A stretch of DNA of 64,000 nt from Paucilactobacillus kaifaensis (GCF_005405145.1 NZ_BJDM01000006.1:1-64000), one strand, 5' to 3'. Shown: positions 1 to 8,911, counted from the stretch's first letter. Numbers and translations: made by a program. The notes: generated by a model not told the origin, from the sequence alone.

Positions 1-80
1 CGATTGCCTAATCGGAAGCAAAATGACTTTTTAGAATCTGCTTTTATTTAATTGTCTCAAAAAATAGTTGCAGTTCCAAT

Positions 81-316
81 CGTACCTTTTGTTTTATTGT
101 TGTGTGTAGGTTGCTGCGGTTGAACACGCGTTTAGTCATTCAAAATCGTGGTACGATTCGAACTATGAATCATACCTTTTGTTTTATTGTTGTGTGCAGA
201 TTTCTGCGGTTGAACACGCGTTTAGTCATTCAAAATCGCGGTACGATTCGAACTATGAATCGTACCTTTTGTTTTACCGTTGTGTGCAGGTTACTGGGAT
301 TGAACACGCGTTTAGT
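81..316. repeat. 90-bp tandem repeat, about 2.6 copies
   Basis: Copies begin at 81, 171 and 261; the third stops matching after 316. The spacing is exactly 90 bp and the copies differ at only a few positions. Each junction carries an inverted repeat. At 240-249 / 257-266 it is GGTACGATTC, a 7-nt loop, then GAATCGTACC, a perfect 10-bp stem followed by TTTTGTTTT. At 150-159 / 167-176 the same hairpin has one mismatch. These look like duplicated intrinsic terminators for a gene to the left of the window. Because 90 is divisible by three, two frames stay open across the array, but neither has a ribosome-binding site. Confidence 0.85.
240..276 (+). terminator. Terminator-like hairpin in tandem repeat
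   Basis: Perfect 10-bp stem (240-249 with 257-266), 7-nt loop GAACTAT, followed by a T-rich tail. The CAAAA at 231-235 can pair with TTTTG at 267-271, extending the stem across a 4-nt bulge. A one-mismatch copy lies 90 bp upstream at 150-176. Confidence 0.55.
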
Positions 317-434
317 AAATCAATGAGACAAAAAATTATGACTTTGGATGTATTTCGTTGATTTTAGGTTGTGATAAGATTTTACAATCTGTCAAACAAT
401 AAAAAAGATAAGCCTCATAACAAAAAAATAAGTA

Positions 435-463
435 TTGAAATATAGTTCACAAACTGATATAAC
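435..463 (+). promoter_or_regulatory. Promoter of the alcohol dehydrogenase gene
   Basis: TTGAAA at 435-440, a 17-bp spacer, and TATAAC at 458-463 preceded by TGA, which gives an extended -10. The predicted start is near 470, about 38 bp before the coding start. Confidence 0.6.
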
Positions 464-471
464 GGAGTTGT

Positions 472-485
472 AGTAAGCGTTTTCT
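472..485 (+). promoter_or_regulatory. Candidate cre site (CcpA operator)
   Basis: AGTAAGCGTTTTCT matches the cre consensus TGWAANCGNTNWCA at 12 of 14 positions, with mismatches only at the two outermost bases. It lies just downstream of the predicted transcription start, where CcpA binding would repress. Catabolite repression of this gene is inferred from position only. Confidence 0.45.
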
Positions 486-507
486 TTTAAGGAAGGGACA
501 TGATTTG

Positions 508-1623
508 ATGAAAATTAAAGCAGCAGTTGTTGATGAGAAGGGCGCCGATTTCAAAATTAAGGATGATGTTGAACTTGCGCCAATGCAAGATGACGATATT
601 CAAGTCAAAATGGTAGCTAGTGGAATCTGTCACTCTGATGAAGCACTTCGTAAGGGCGATGCGGAGATTGGTTATCCAATTGTTTTAGGCCATGAAGGTT
701 CTGGAATTGTCGAAAAAGTAGGCGCTCACGTCCAAAACTTTGTTCCTGGTGACCATGTAGTACTTTCATTTTATGCATGTGGCAATTGTGAAAACTGTCT
801 GAAAGGTGTACCCACACAATGCTTACACTACGGTGAAAATAACTTATCAGGAGTGCGTCCTGATAAGAGTGCTCATTTTACTGAAGATGGTCATGATGTT
901 TGTGATATGTTTGATCAATCTTCATTTACTACCACAACAATTGTGAGAGAACGAAATGCGGTTAAGGTTCCGAATGATTTGGATCTACGTAAATTAGGTC
1001 CATTGGGTTGTGGCTATGTGACTGGCAGTGGTACTGTGTTGAACACATTAAAGCCACGCCCAGGTCAAACAATTGCAGTGTTTGGTACTGGTGCTGTTGG
1101 CTTAGCCGCAATGATGGCTGGCAAGATTTCTGGTTGTACTACTGTTATTGCAGTTGACATTAACGATGATCGCCTGAAGTTAGCTAAAGAATTAGGCGCA
1201 ACTCAGGTTGTCAATAGTAAGAATGAAGACGCTGTTTCTGCCATTAAAAAGCTAACTAACGGTTATGGAGTCAATTTTGCAGTTGATACAACTGGCGTTA
1301 CTGCCGTAATGGAGGCTTCAATTAAAGCTCTTGCTCAAGGCGGAGTTTCTGCATGTATTGCGGTCACACCTCACCATATTGATCTCGATACATGGAATGA
1401 TTTATGTGTTGATGATAAATCAGTGATTGGCGTTAACATGGGTGATTCAATCCCACAAATTGATATTCCACGATTGATTGAATTTTATCGGCAGGGAATG
1501 TTTGATTTTGACAAGACTGAAAAGTTCTACAAGTTTGATGAAATCAATCAGGCCAATGCGGACTCCATTAGTGGTAAAACCATTAAGCCTGTGTTAGTAA
1601 TTGATGAAAGTTATCAATTTTAA
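508..1623 (+). CDS. Zinc-dependent alcohol dehydrogenase (class III / aryl-alcohol type)
   Basis: Medium-chain dehydrogenase that interconverts alcohols and aldehydes with NAD(H). Seen in the sequence: catalytic-zinc ligands C41 (GICHSD), H62 (GHEGSG) and C168; structural-zinc cysteines C91, C94, C97 and C105; a Rossmann motif GTGAVG at about 193-198. The length (371 aa) and the 20-odd extra residues after the structural-zinc lobe resemble class III and benzyl-alcohol dehydrogenases rather than the shorter AdhP type found at 38.3 kb. The ATG at 508 is preferred; a TTG three bases earlier is also in frame, and AAGGAAGGG precedes both. It is a single-gene unit with its own promoter, cre-like site and terminator. 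The substrate cannot be read from the sequence. Confidence 0.88.
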   Translation: MKIKAAVVDEKGADFKIKDDVELAPMQDDDIQVKMVASGICHSDEALRKGDAEIGYPIVLGHEGSGIVEKVGAHVQNFVPGDHVVLSFYACGNCENCLKGVPTQCLHYGENNLSGVRPDKSAHFTEDGHDVCDMFDQSSFTTTTIVRERNAVKVPNDLDLRKLGPLGCGYVTGSGTVLNTLKPRPGQTIAVFGTGAVGLAAMMAGKISGCTTVIAVDINDDRLKLAKELGATQVVNSKNEDAVSAIKKLTNGYGVNFAVDTTGVTAVMEASIKALAQGGVSACIAVTPHHIDLDTWNDLCVDDKSVIGVNMGDSIPQIDIPRLIEFYRQGMFDFDKTEKFYKFDEINQANADSISGKTIKPVLVIDESYQF

Positions 1624-1650
1624 ATTTAAGTTTAAATTTAAGGAATCAAT

Positions 1651-1690
1651 AATCAAAAACGGCAGCCGATGGGCTGTCGCTTTTTTGATT
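1651..1690 (+). terminator. Intrinsic terminator after alcohol dehydrogenase
   Basis: Stem CGGCAGCC / GGCTGTCG (1660-1667 with 1672-1679, one G-U pair), loop GATG, followed by TTTTTT. Flanking AATCAAAAA and TTTTTTGATT extend the stem. Confidence 0.85.
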
Positions 1691-1747
1691 CGTGTGTTTA
1701 CAGTTGTATACTAGTAAGGTAACTAAACAAATGAAAGAAGCATGATA

Positions 1748-4267
1748 ATGTCCATTCAACATCGAGAAACGATTCCTGAAAATATTGAGGTTTTTGGCGC
1801 TCACGTTAATAATTTGAAGAATTTAAACGTTAAAATTCCGTTAAATGCTTTTGTCGCTATTACAGGCCGGTCCGGTTCAGGTAAATCATCACTAGCAATG
1901 GGGGTCTTGTATGCTGAGGGTGCAAGGCGTTATTTAGATTCACTTTCAACCTATACTCGCCGAAGAATTGGTCAGGTAGGCAAAGCTGCAGTTGATCAAG
2001 TTAAATACCTACCATCGGCATTGGCTTTAAGACAGCGTCCAACAGTTCCAAGTGTCAGATCGACAGTTGGAACAATGACTGAGAGCTTGAATGTTTTACG
2101 ACTGATCTTTTCACGGTTAGGATCACATCGATGTCCAAATGGTCATCAGGTACCACCGACATTAACGGTTGCGGAGAATATGGGCGAAGTGGTTTGTCCA
2201 GTATGTCATGTAAAATTTACAGCGTTTGGAGCCGAGGACTTTGCGTTTAATTCGCAAGGGGCTTGTCCTGATTGTAATGGCACTGGTAAAGTGCGACAGA
2301 TCATGGCTGAGCGATTAATTCCAGATCAAACCAAAACTTTACGTGAAGGGGCAGTGGCATCTTGGCGGTTACCCGGACGAAACTTCATGATTTATGTTGC
2401 TCAACAGATTGGAATTCCAATTGATACACCATTTAATGAATTGAGTAGTGCGGATCAAACACAAGTATGGCACGGTGAAAAAAAACAGTACGCAATTAAT
2501 ATTCCATCTAAAACAGGCAAGATTTTTCATATGGATAACGCTCAGTTTGAAAATGCATATGCGGCAGTAGAAGATAGTTTGGCTACAACTACTAACGAGC
2601 GTGCTATTCAACGGCTTAATCGATTTTATTCATTTGCCACCTGTCCGACTTGTCATGGTAATCGCTTTAAACCGGCTCTTTTGACCACAAAATTGGCAGG
2701 TTTGGATATTGCACAAGTAAGTCAAATGACAGTTGCAGAACTAAAAAAATTCAGTCAAGAAATTTTAAATTGGTTGCCTACTGAAATGAGTTCCATCGGT
2801 AAAAATTTAGTTGGCGAACTGACCGATAGCTTGCAACCCATCCTTGATCTTGGTTTGGATTATTTAACACTTGATCGCGCGGGTGAAACATTATCAACTG
2901 GTGAATTACAACGAATTCAACTAGGTAGAACGCTAAGAAGTGAAACAACGGGAGTGCTTTATGTTTTAGATGAACCGTCTATTGGATTACATCCAGCTAA
3001 CGTAGCTGGCTTAATTAAAGTTTTACATCAGTTAGTGCAGATGGGTAATTCTCTCGTGGTAGTAGATCATGATGCCAGTATTATTGCAGCAGCTGATTAC
3101 GTCATTGAAATTGGTCCACAAGCTGGAAAAAAGGGTGGCAAGATTGTTGATCAAGGCACTGTGGACCAGATTAAACAATTACCTACATCCTTAATTGGAC
3201 CATTCTTGACAGGAACAGCTAATCTAAGAGTTCGCCCGCAAATTTCAAAAAAACAATTAACTGCTAGTGATCAGCTTCAAATTACAGTTGGGGATCGATA
3301 CAATCTCCACAATGTGAGTGCTCAATTTTTGCTTCGGCATTTAAACGTCGTTTCTGGCTATTCAGGTGCAGGCAAGTCAACGTTAATTATGGATAGCTTG
3401 ATTCCTGGATTAGAGGCTGTCAATCAAGGTCAGCCATTGCCAAGCCATGTTAAAGCGCTCAAGGCAAATGGAATTAATAATGTAGTGACTGTCGATTCTG
3501 TTCCGGTGGGAAAAAATGTACGTTCAACTGTGGCAACATATACTGGAGTATTAGATGAGTTACGCAAATTATTTGCCAGCACAAAACAAGCTCAACAATT
3601 AAACTTTAATGCAAGTCACTTTTCTTACAATGTAAAAGCAGGTGCTTGTCCGACTTGTAATGGGACGGGTTCGATTTCATTAGACATTCAATACTTACCG
3701 GACATGATTGAAGAGTGTCCGACTTGTCATGGTAACCGATATAATGAGGCAACATTGGCTGTTAAATGGCGACAACGAAGCATTGCTGATATTTTATCAT
3801 TGGATGTTAATGCAGCAATTGATACTTTTAAAACAGAACCAAAAATATCATCAATTTTAATAAAACTGCAAAAAATGGGGCTGGGGTACCTTCATTTAGG
3901 AGAAAGTACACCAGCACTTTCCGGTGGTGAAGCTCAACGACTTAAGTTAGTGTCACATATGGAAAAAAAGCAGGATCAAACTCTATTTGTCTTTGATGAG
4001 CCTTCAGTTGGATTGCATCCGTTAGATATTCAAACGCTAATTAAGGTCTTTGATCAATTGTTATCACAGGGTGCTACCATTATAGTGATTGAGCATGATC
4101 TAGATATTTTATCCAATGCTGATTATATTGTTGATTTAGGACCTAAAGGAGGACAATTAGGCGGTCGAGTTGTTGGTAGTGGAACGCCAATTGAATTGGC
4201 AGATAATCAAAACAGCGAAACTGGTAAATTCTTAAAACAACACTTAAATTTATTTGCGATGCATTAA
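1748..4267 (+). CDS. UvrA-like ABC ATPase (stand-alone UvrA paralogue)
   Basis: Tandem ABC ATPase of the excinuclease UvrA superfamily, 839 aa against roughly 940 for housekeeping UvrA. Seen: Walker A GRSGSGKS at about 40-47; a first signature LSTGELQRIQLGR with DEPSIGLHP; a second Walker A GYSGAGKST; a second signature LSGGEAQRLKL with DEPSVGLHP; paired cysteine motifs CPDCNGTG, CPTCHGNR and CPTCNGTG that mark the UvrA zinc modules. The first zinc module reads CPNGH...CPVC, so one ligand would be His or is missing. No uvrB or uvrC is nearby. Short UvrA homologues of this sort often accompany drug resistance or have unknown roles, so DNA-damage recognition is possible but unproven. ATG 1748 fits the AAGAAG at 1735-1740; the ATG at 1742 is too close. 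Confidence 0.85.
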   Translation: MSIQHRETIPENIEVFGAHVNNLKNLNVKIPLNAFVAITGRSGSGKSSLAMGVLYAEGARRYLDSLSTYTRRRIGQVGKAAVDQVKYLPSALALRQRPTVPSVRSTVGTMTESLNVLRLIFSRLGSHRCPNGHQVPPTLTVAENMGEVVCPVCHVKFTAFGAEDFAFNSQGACPDCNGTGKVRQIMAERLIPDQTKTLREGAVASWRLPGRNFMIYVAQQIGIPIDTPFNELSSADQTQVWHGEKKQYAINIPSKTGKIFHMDNAQFENAYAAVEDSLATTTNERAIQRLNRFYSFATCPTCHGNRFKPALLTTKLAGLDIAQVSQMTVAELKKFSQEILNWLPTEMSSIGKNLVGELTDSLQPILDLGLDYLTLDRAGETLSTGELQRIQLGRTLRSETTGVLYVLDEPSIGLHPANVAGLIKVLHQLVQMGNSLVVVDHDASIIAAADYVIEIGPQAGKKGGKIVDQGTVDQIKQLPTSLIGPFLTGTANLRVRPQISKKQLTASDQLQITVGDRYNLHNVSAQFLLRHLNVVSGYSGAGKSTLIMDSLIPGLEAVNQGQPLPSHVKALKANGINNVVTVDSVPVGKNVRSTVATYTGVLDELRKLFASTKQAQQLNFNASHFSYNVKAGACPTCNGTGSISLDIQYLPDMIEECPTCHGNRYNEATLAVKWRQRSIADILSLDVNAAIDTFKTEPKISSILIKLQKMGLGYLHLGESTPALSGGEAQRLKLVSHMEKKQDQTLFVFDEPSVGLHPLDIQTLIKVFDQLLSQGATIIVIEHDLDILSNADYIVDLGPKGGQLGGRVVGSGTPIELADNQNSETGKFLKQHLNLFAMH

Positions 4268-4390
4268 TTGATGTTTAAATATGGCATATATTTCCTTAAA
4301 TTATGCTAAAAAATAATAGCTAGCCGCGGCTGAGCGAGATTGTATGCTAAAATGTATCCTGATTATAATTAGAGATGGAGACCAGAAGTT

Positions 4391-6529
4391 ATGAATAATC
4401 AGCCATCAGGATTTAAGCGCTGGCGAGAGGAATTTAAAGAGTGGCTGTCACCATTGTGGCAACGATTCAAACAAGTACTAAAGCGATTTTGGCATCGATT
4501 CCAACTAACTCGGTGGATCATCATTGTCTTTTTGTCAATTTTTCTATTAGTTAGTGGTTATCTGACCGTGGTGGCTAAAACGGCCCACGTTAGTAATTTG
4601 AAAGCGACACTGGAAAAACCAACGATGGTTTATGATAAAGACGGTGATTCTGCTGGTAGTTTATATTCGCAAAAGGGAACTTATGTGTCACTGGACAAGA
4701 TTTCAACTAATATTCAAAATTCAGTCCTATCAACAGAAGATCGGAACTTTTATCATGAACATGGGTTCTCAGTTAAGGGAATTGCCCGTGCTGCGTATTT
4801 GTATGCTAAAAATAAAGTTTTGCGTCGGGATTATATTTCTGGTGGAGGTAGTACGCTAACGCAGCAGTTAGTTAAAAATGCTTATTTAACTCAGCAACAA
4901 ACCTTTACTCGAAAAGCTAAAGAAATTTTTATTTCGATTGAAGTTGAAAATGTGTATTCAAAAAACGATATTTTAACAATGTATTTAAACAATGCTTATT
5001 TTGGTAACGGTGTTTGGGGAGTTCAAGATGCTTCAGAAAGGTACTTTAACCGTTCCGCTAGCGAATTAACTGTTCCGCAAGCAGCAATGTTGGCCGGAAT
5101 GCTGACATCGCCTAGTGGATATGATCCAGTTGCACACCCTGCTGCTGCTAAGCAACGACGAAACGTAGTCCTGCAACTAATGGTGGAAAATGATAAAATA
5201 ACGCAATCACAGGCTAATCAATACAAACAAACAGCGCTGACAATCACAAACGGCTATAAGCAGACAGATACTTATAAGTACCCATATTACTTCGATGCGG
5301 TGATTGATGAGGCGATTAATAAGTACGATTTATCCGAAGAAGATATTATGAACAAGGGGTACAAAATTTATACAACTTTGGATCAAAATCAACAACAAGA
5401 TATGCAAACAATTTTCAAGAATGATAATAATTTTCCTACTGATTCCGCCGATGGCACACAAGTTCAAGCTGCCTCAATTGCCATTAATCCAAATAGTGGT
5501 GGCGTAACTGCCGTAGTTGGTGGTCGAGGGACACATGTGTTTAGAGGGTTTAATCGAGCTACTCAAATGAAACGACAACCAGGTTCAGCAATTAAGCCAA
5601 TTGCAGTTTATACGCCAGCATTAGAAAATGGATACTTTTATGATTCGATTTTGCAGGATAAGAAACAGTCATATGGCACTAATAATTACACCCCTAAAAA
5701 TTATGACGATACCTATAGTGGTAAGGTACCAATGTACAAAGCCTTGGCACAAAGTCTAAATGCACCAACAGTGTGGTTATTGAATAAAATTGGTGTGAAC
5801 AAGGGATATGAATCTGTTAAGAAGTTTGGTTTACCGGTCACAAGTAAGGATAATAACTTGGCTTTGGCATTGGGTGGACTGTCAACTGGGGTTTCACCAC
5901 AACAATTAGCGGGTGCGTACACTGCATTTGCAAATGATGGTAAGTTAACGACTCCCCACTTTATTACGAAGGTGGTCGATGCTTCAGGTAAGACAATCGT
6001 CAACAATGATAACCCAAAGAAAAAGCAGATTATATCTAAAAAGGTAGCTAAGCAAATGACTAGTATGTTGCTTGGCGTGTTTAATGATGGAACCGGTAAA
6101 ACAGCTAAACCAGTCGGCTATTCTGTGGCTGGTAAAACTGGAAGTACGTCTTCGGATGTGATAAATGGGCAAGATTCTGAACGTGATAAATGGATTGTGG
6201 GTTACACCCCTGATGTTGTGGTTGCAACATGGGAAGGGTATGACACGACTGATGAGAGTCACACGCTGAATGAATCGACTTATGTTAATACGAACACATT
6301 GTTTAAGACGGAGATGACTAAGATCTTACCAAATACTAAGCAAACTGAGTTTGATACTAAGGATGCTGCTACACTGGCACAAAATAAGAGTAATTCGTCA
6401 ACTGATGTATGGGACGAGCTGCAAAATGGTGCCTCGGAATTTGGTGATAAAGTATCACAAGGTGCTAACTCAGTAGGCCAAAAGGCATCAGAATGGTGGA
6501 GTAAGGCTAAGTCAATTGTGGGACAATAA
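4391..6529 (+). CDS. Bifunctional class A penicillin-binding protein (PBP1A family)
   Basis: Polymerises lipid II into glycan and cross-links peptides at the outer face of the membrane. Seen: a basic cytoplasmic tail and one membrane anchor at about 41-62; a GT51 transglycosylase domain with EDRNFYHEHG (catalytic E116), GGSTLTQQL and the KEIF/YLN motifs; a transpeptidase domain with S399-A-I-K402, S455-L-N457 and K582-T-G. All catalytic motifs are intact. The last ~45 residues are a charged, Trp-containing amphipathic tail. The length (712 aa) is ordinary. It has its own start region (TGCTAAAAT, an extended -10 near 4345-4353) and its own terminator, so it is likely monocistronic. The exact paralogue (PbpF, PonA, Pbp1a) is not resolved. 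Confidence 0.93.
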   Translation: MNNQPSGFKRWREEFKEWLSPLWQRFKQVLKRFWHRFQLTRWIIIVFLSIFLLVSGYLTVVAKTAHVSNLKATLEKPTMVYDKDGDSAGSLYSQKGTYVSLDKISTNIQNSVLSTEDRNFYHEHGFSVKGIARAAYLYAKNKVLRRDYISGGGSTLTQQLVKNAYLTQQQTFTRKAKEIFISIEVENVYSKNDILTMYLNNAYFGNGVWGVQDASERYFNRSASELTVPQAAMLAGMLTSPSGYDPVAHPAAAKQRRNVVLQLMVENDKITQSQANQYKQTALTITNGYKQTDTYKYPYYFDAVIDEAINKYDLSEEDIMNKGYKIYTTLDQNQQQDMQTIFKNDNNFPTDSADGTQVQAASIAINPNSGGVTAVVGGRGTHVFRGFNRATQMKRQPGSAIKPIAVYTPALENGYFYDSILQDKKQSYGTNNYTPKNYDDTYSGKVPMYKALAQSLNAPTVWLLNKIGVNKGYESVKKFGLPVTSKDNNLALALGGLSTGVSPQQLAGAYTAFANDGKLTTPHFITKVVDASGKTIVNNDNPKKKQIISKKVAKQMTSMLLGVFNDGTGKTAKPVGYSVAGKTGSTSSDVINGQDSERDKWIVGYTPDVVVATWEGYDTTDESHTLNESTYVNTNTLFKTEMTKILPNTKQTEFDTKDAATLAQNKSNSSTDVWDELQNGASEFGDKVSQGANSVGQKASEWWSKAKSIVGQ

Positions 6530-6565
6530 AATAGTGCAATTAGGTACGTTACAATGACAAAATAA

Positions 6566-6597
6566 GTGCATCTTTCAAAAAAAGATGTGCTTTTTTT
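6566..6597 (+). terminator. Intrinsic terminator after PBP1A
   Basis: Stem GTGCATCTTT / AAAGATGTGC (6566-6575 with 6581-6590, two G-U pairs), followed by TTTTTTT. Confidence 0.85.
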
Positions 6598-6814
6598 GTT
6601 GTTACACGAAAATTTATGTAGCTGAGAACACGGTTTAAAATAAAAAATGCATGCATGGCGGAGAGTCCGTATTAGGTTTAGCCAAATCCAATGTGCAAAT
6701 GGTGGTATTATAGCAAAATCAGCGACATTTTGAATAAAACTACCGCATAATTCAGAATTACAATCGCAAATGAAGTATACTGAAACTTATAAAATATTAT
6801 TCAGGGGAAAACAG

Positions 6815-7831
6815 ATGATCAAAAAAACGACAATTCGTGATTTAGCACAAGCGGCTGGTGTTTCTGTGACCACTGTTTCACAAATTTTAAACGGTAAGGG
6901 ACAGCGTTTCAGTAGTGAAACAAGACTGCATGTTTTAAAATTACAAAAGGAACTAAATTATGTGCCAGATTTCAATGCACGTAATTTAATTTTAAAATCA
7001 TCACAGTCAATTGGGGTTTTAGTGCCCAATATTGGCAATCCATTTTTTAGCACCTTTATTAAGGGAATTCAGACAACTGCACGGGAATTACAGTATATTC
7101 CGTTAATTTTTGGTGCTAATCATGATGAAAAAATTGAGAGTTATTATTTAGAGAAAATGATTGAACGAGCAACTGGTGGATTGATTATTGCTAGTGCTTC
7201 AATTACAACGGAAACAATTGATACAACGTTGAAGAAAAATGGAATACCATACCTGTTAATGGATCAAAATCCGATTGTGGATGGCGATCGTGTCCAGACT
7301 AATGATTTTGATGGGGGTAAATTAGCTGCTGAGCATTTGCTCTCACTTGGCCACCAGCAATTTGCTATCACAATGCCTAGCGAGCCAACTGCAAATCTAC
7401 TACGTCGAGTGGCGGGTTTTAAGCAGGTGTTAGCATCCAAGGGACTGGTATTTGAGCAAGTAGTAACAATTGTTTATGCGCCAATGACCAAAGCAGGGGG
7501 CTATGAAGCAACTCGTGAGGTTTTAGCTAGTGGTGCTACGGCAGTTTTTGCGATTAATGATGAAATGGCGATTGGATTATACCGTGGTCTACGGCAGCAA
7601 GGTATTTTGATTCCGACAGATATTTCCGTTATAGGTTATGATAATATTGATTTAGATGAATATGTTGAGCCAATGCTAACAACGATTCAACAGCCAATTT
7701 TGGAAATGGGCTCAATGGCAACGAGGCTGTTAGTCAATCGAATTAAAGAACCATTGATTGCTCCTCAGGTTGTTGATTTACCAGTTGAACTAATTCAACG
7801 ACAAAGTACAGGAGTCCCAAAAATAAATTAG
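6815..7831 (+). CDS. rbsR: LacI-family transcriptional regulator, probable ribose repressor
   Basis: DNA-binding repressor with an N-terminal LacI helix-turn-helix (TIRDLAQAAGVSVTTVSQIL, about residues 5-24), a hinge, and a periplasmic-binding-protein-like sensor domain beginning at SIGVLVPNIGNPF. The length (338 aa) is normal. ATG 6815 is preferred over the ATG at 6770 because AGGGGAA at 6803-6809 lies just upstream and the protein then starts directly at the HTH. The next gene on the same strand is ribokinase, with an imperfect palindrome over its likely start site, which supports a role as ribose-responsive repressor. That name rests on neighbourhood; LacI proteins are hard to assign from sequence alone. 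The 285 bp upstream (6530-6814) hold the PBP terminator and otherwise only AT-rich sequence with a TATACT at 6776-6781. Confidence 0.85.
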   Translation: MIKKTTIRDLAQAAGVSVTTVSQILNGKGQRFSSETRLHVLKLQKELNYVPDFNARNLILKSSQSIGVLVPNIGNPFFSTFIKGIQTTARELQYIPLIFGANHDEKIESYYLEKMIERATGGLIIASASITTETIDTTLKKNGIPYLLMDQNPIVDGDRVQTNDFDGGKLAAEHLLSLGHQQFAITMPSEPTANLLRRVAGFKQVLASKGLVFEQVVTIVYAPMTKAGGYEATREVLASGATAVFAINDEMAIGLYRGLRQQGILIPTDISVIGYDNIDLDEYVEPMLTTIQQPILEMGSMATRLLVNRIKEPLIAPQVVDLPVELIQRQSTGVPKIN

Positions 7832-7899
7832 ATTAATGATTTTATGATTGTAAGCCTTTACTAGTTTGTGGTAGGCTATAGTTAAACAAACAGGTGCCG

Positions 7900-7926
7900 T
7901 ATAATTTAATTAGTAAAACGATTTAC
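7900..7926 (+). promoter_or_regulatory. -10 box and RbsR-type operator of rbsK
   Basis: TATAAT at 7900-7905, followed by GTAAAACGATTTAC at 7913-7926. The latter is a near-palindrome centred on CG (6 of 7 positions symmetric), the form expected for a LacI-family operator. It would sit over the transcription start. No good -35 is visible. Confidence 0.55.
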
Positions 7927-7956
7927 CTGATAAATAAATAAAAAGGAGTTTTCTTC

Positions 7957-8874
7957 ATGACAAATAAAGTGACAGTACTCGGTAGTTTAAACGTTGATAC
8001 GACATTACGGGTTAAGAGAATGCCACAGCCTGGCGAAACATTGATGACTGAAAATAAAAGTAGTGCTGCAGGTGGTAAAGGCGCTAATCAAGCTGTCGCC
8101 GCAGCTCGTGCTGGTGCGCAAACTAGTTTTATTGGTAAGGTTGGTAAGGATAGTGCGGGTCAGTTTATGGTTGAATCTTTAAATGATGATCAGATTGACA
8201 CCACTGGTATTGCCGTTGATGAAACGGTTGGAACAGGATCTGCATTTATTTTGTTAGATGAAGAAGGTCAAAATAGTATTTTGGTTTATGGCGGTTCCAA
8301 TAAACGAGTTTCAAAACAAGAAGTTGATGCAGCTGCAACGCAGATTAAGCAAGCTGATTTTGTTATTTCACAGTTTGAAACGCCACAAATTGCTGCGTTA
8401 GAAGCGTTTAAATTAGCCAAAGAAAATAATGTAAAGACGATTTTAAATCCAGCTCCTGCTTCTCAGATTGAGCCAGAATTATTACAAGTTACCGACCTGA
8501 TCATACCAAACGAAACGGAAAGTGCCAGTTTAACTGGAATTGAAATCACTGATGAGGCATCGATGATTGCTAGTGCAGAGGCCTTCCAAAAAATGGGTGT
8601 TAAAAACCTAATTATTACAGTTGGTAGTAAAGGTGCGTTCTTCGCTACTGCGACTGAGCATGACTTTGTACCAGCATTTAAAGTCAAAGCGGTTGATACG
8701 ACCGCTGCAGGGGACACCTTTATTGGTGCATTGAGTTCACAATTGAAACCTGATCTATCTAACATGGCAACTGCATTAGTCTTTGCACAGCGGGCCAGCT
8801 CGATTACGGTTCAACGACTTGGTGCAATGCCATCAATTCCAACTTTAGCAGAGATTGAGGCTGCCAGTAAATAA
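7957..8874 (+). CDS. rbsK: Ribokinase
   Basis: Phosphorylates D-ribose to ribose 5-phosphate with ATP in the cytoplasm, feeding the pentose phosphate or phosphoketolase route. PfkB/ribokinase fold: N-terminal GSLNVDTT, the AAGGKGANQA signature at about 37-46, and the C-terminal DTTAAGDTFIGA motif containing the catalytic Asp and anion hole. The length (305 aa) matches the family. AAAGGAG precedes the ATG. There is no rbsD, rbsU or ABC transporter in this window, so ribose uptake must be encoded elsewhere, or the kinase serves nucleoside-derived ribose. It is likely controlled by the upstream LacI-type protein. Confidence 0.93.
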   Translation: MTNKVTVLGSLNVDTTLRVKRMPQPGETLMTENKSSAAGGKGANQAVAAARAGAQTSFIGKVGKDSAGQFMVESLNDDQIDTTGIAVDETVGTGSAFILLDEEGQNSILVYGGSNKRVSKQEVDAAATQIKQADFVISQFETPQIAALEAFKLAKENNVKTILNPAPASQIEPELLQVTDLIIPNETESASLTGIEITDEASMIASAEAFQKMGVKNLIITVGSKGAFFATATEHDFVPAFKVKAVDTTAAGDTFIGALSSQLKPDLSNMATALVFAQRASSITVQRLGAMPSIPTLAEIEAASK

Positions 8875-8911
8875 TAAAAATATTGAGCAGATAGGCAAGC
8901 CGTTTATAAAA

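Noticed and set aside
140-270. Possible tRNA-like T-arm (GATTCGAAC) in the repeats
   Set aside because: The loop sequence and stem lengths do not fit a T-arm, and no acceptor, D or anticodon arms are present.
81-316. CRISPR array
   Set aside because: The repeat is contiguous with no unique spacers and only three units.
102-326. Repetitive open frame of 74 codons, and a second overlapping frame at 179-361
   Set aside because: Openness follows from the 90-bp period. There is no ribosome-binding site, and the frames run through terminator-like hairpins.
4322-4331. AGCCGCGGCT palindrome before the PBP1A gene
   Set aside because: A 10-bp palindrome with no T-tail and no known operator match; too short to interpret.
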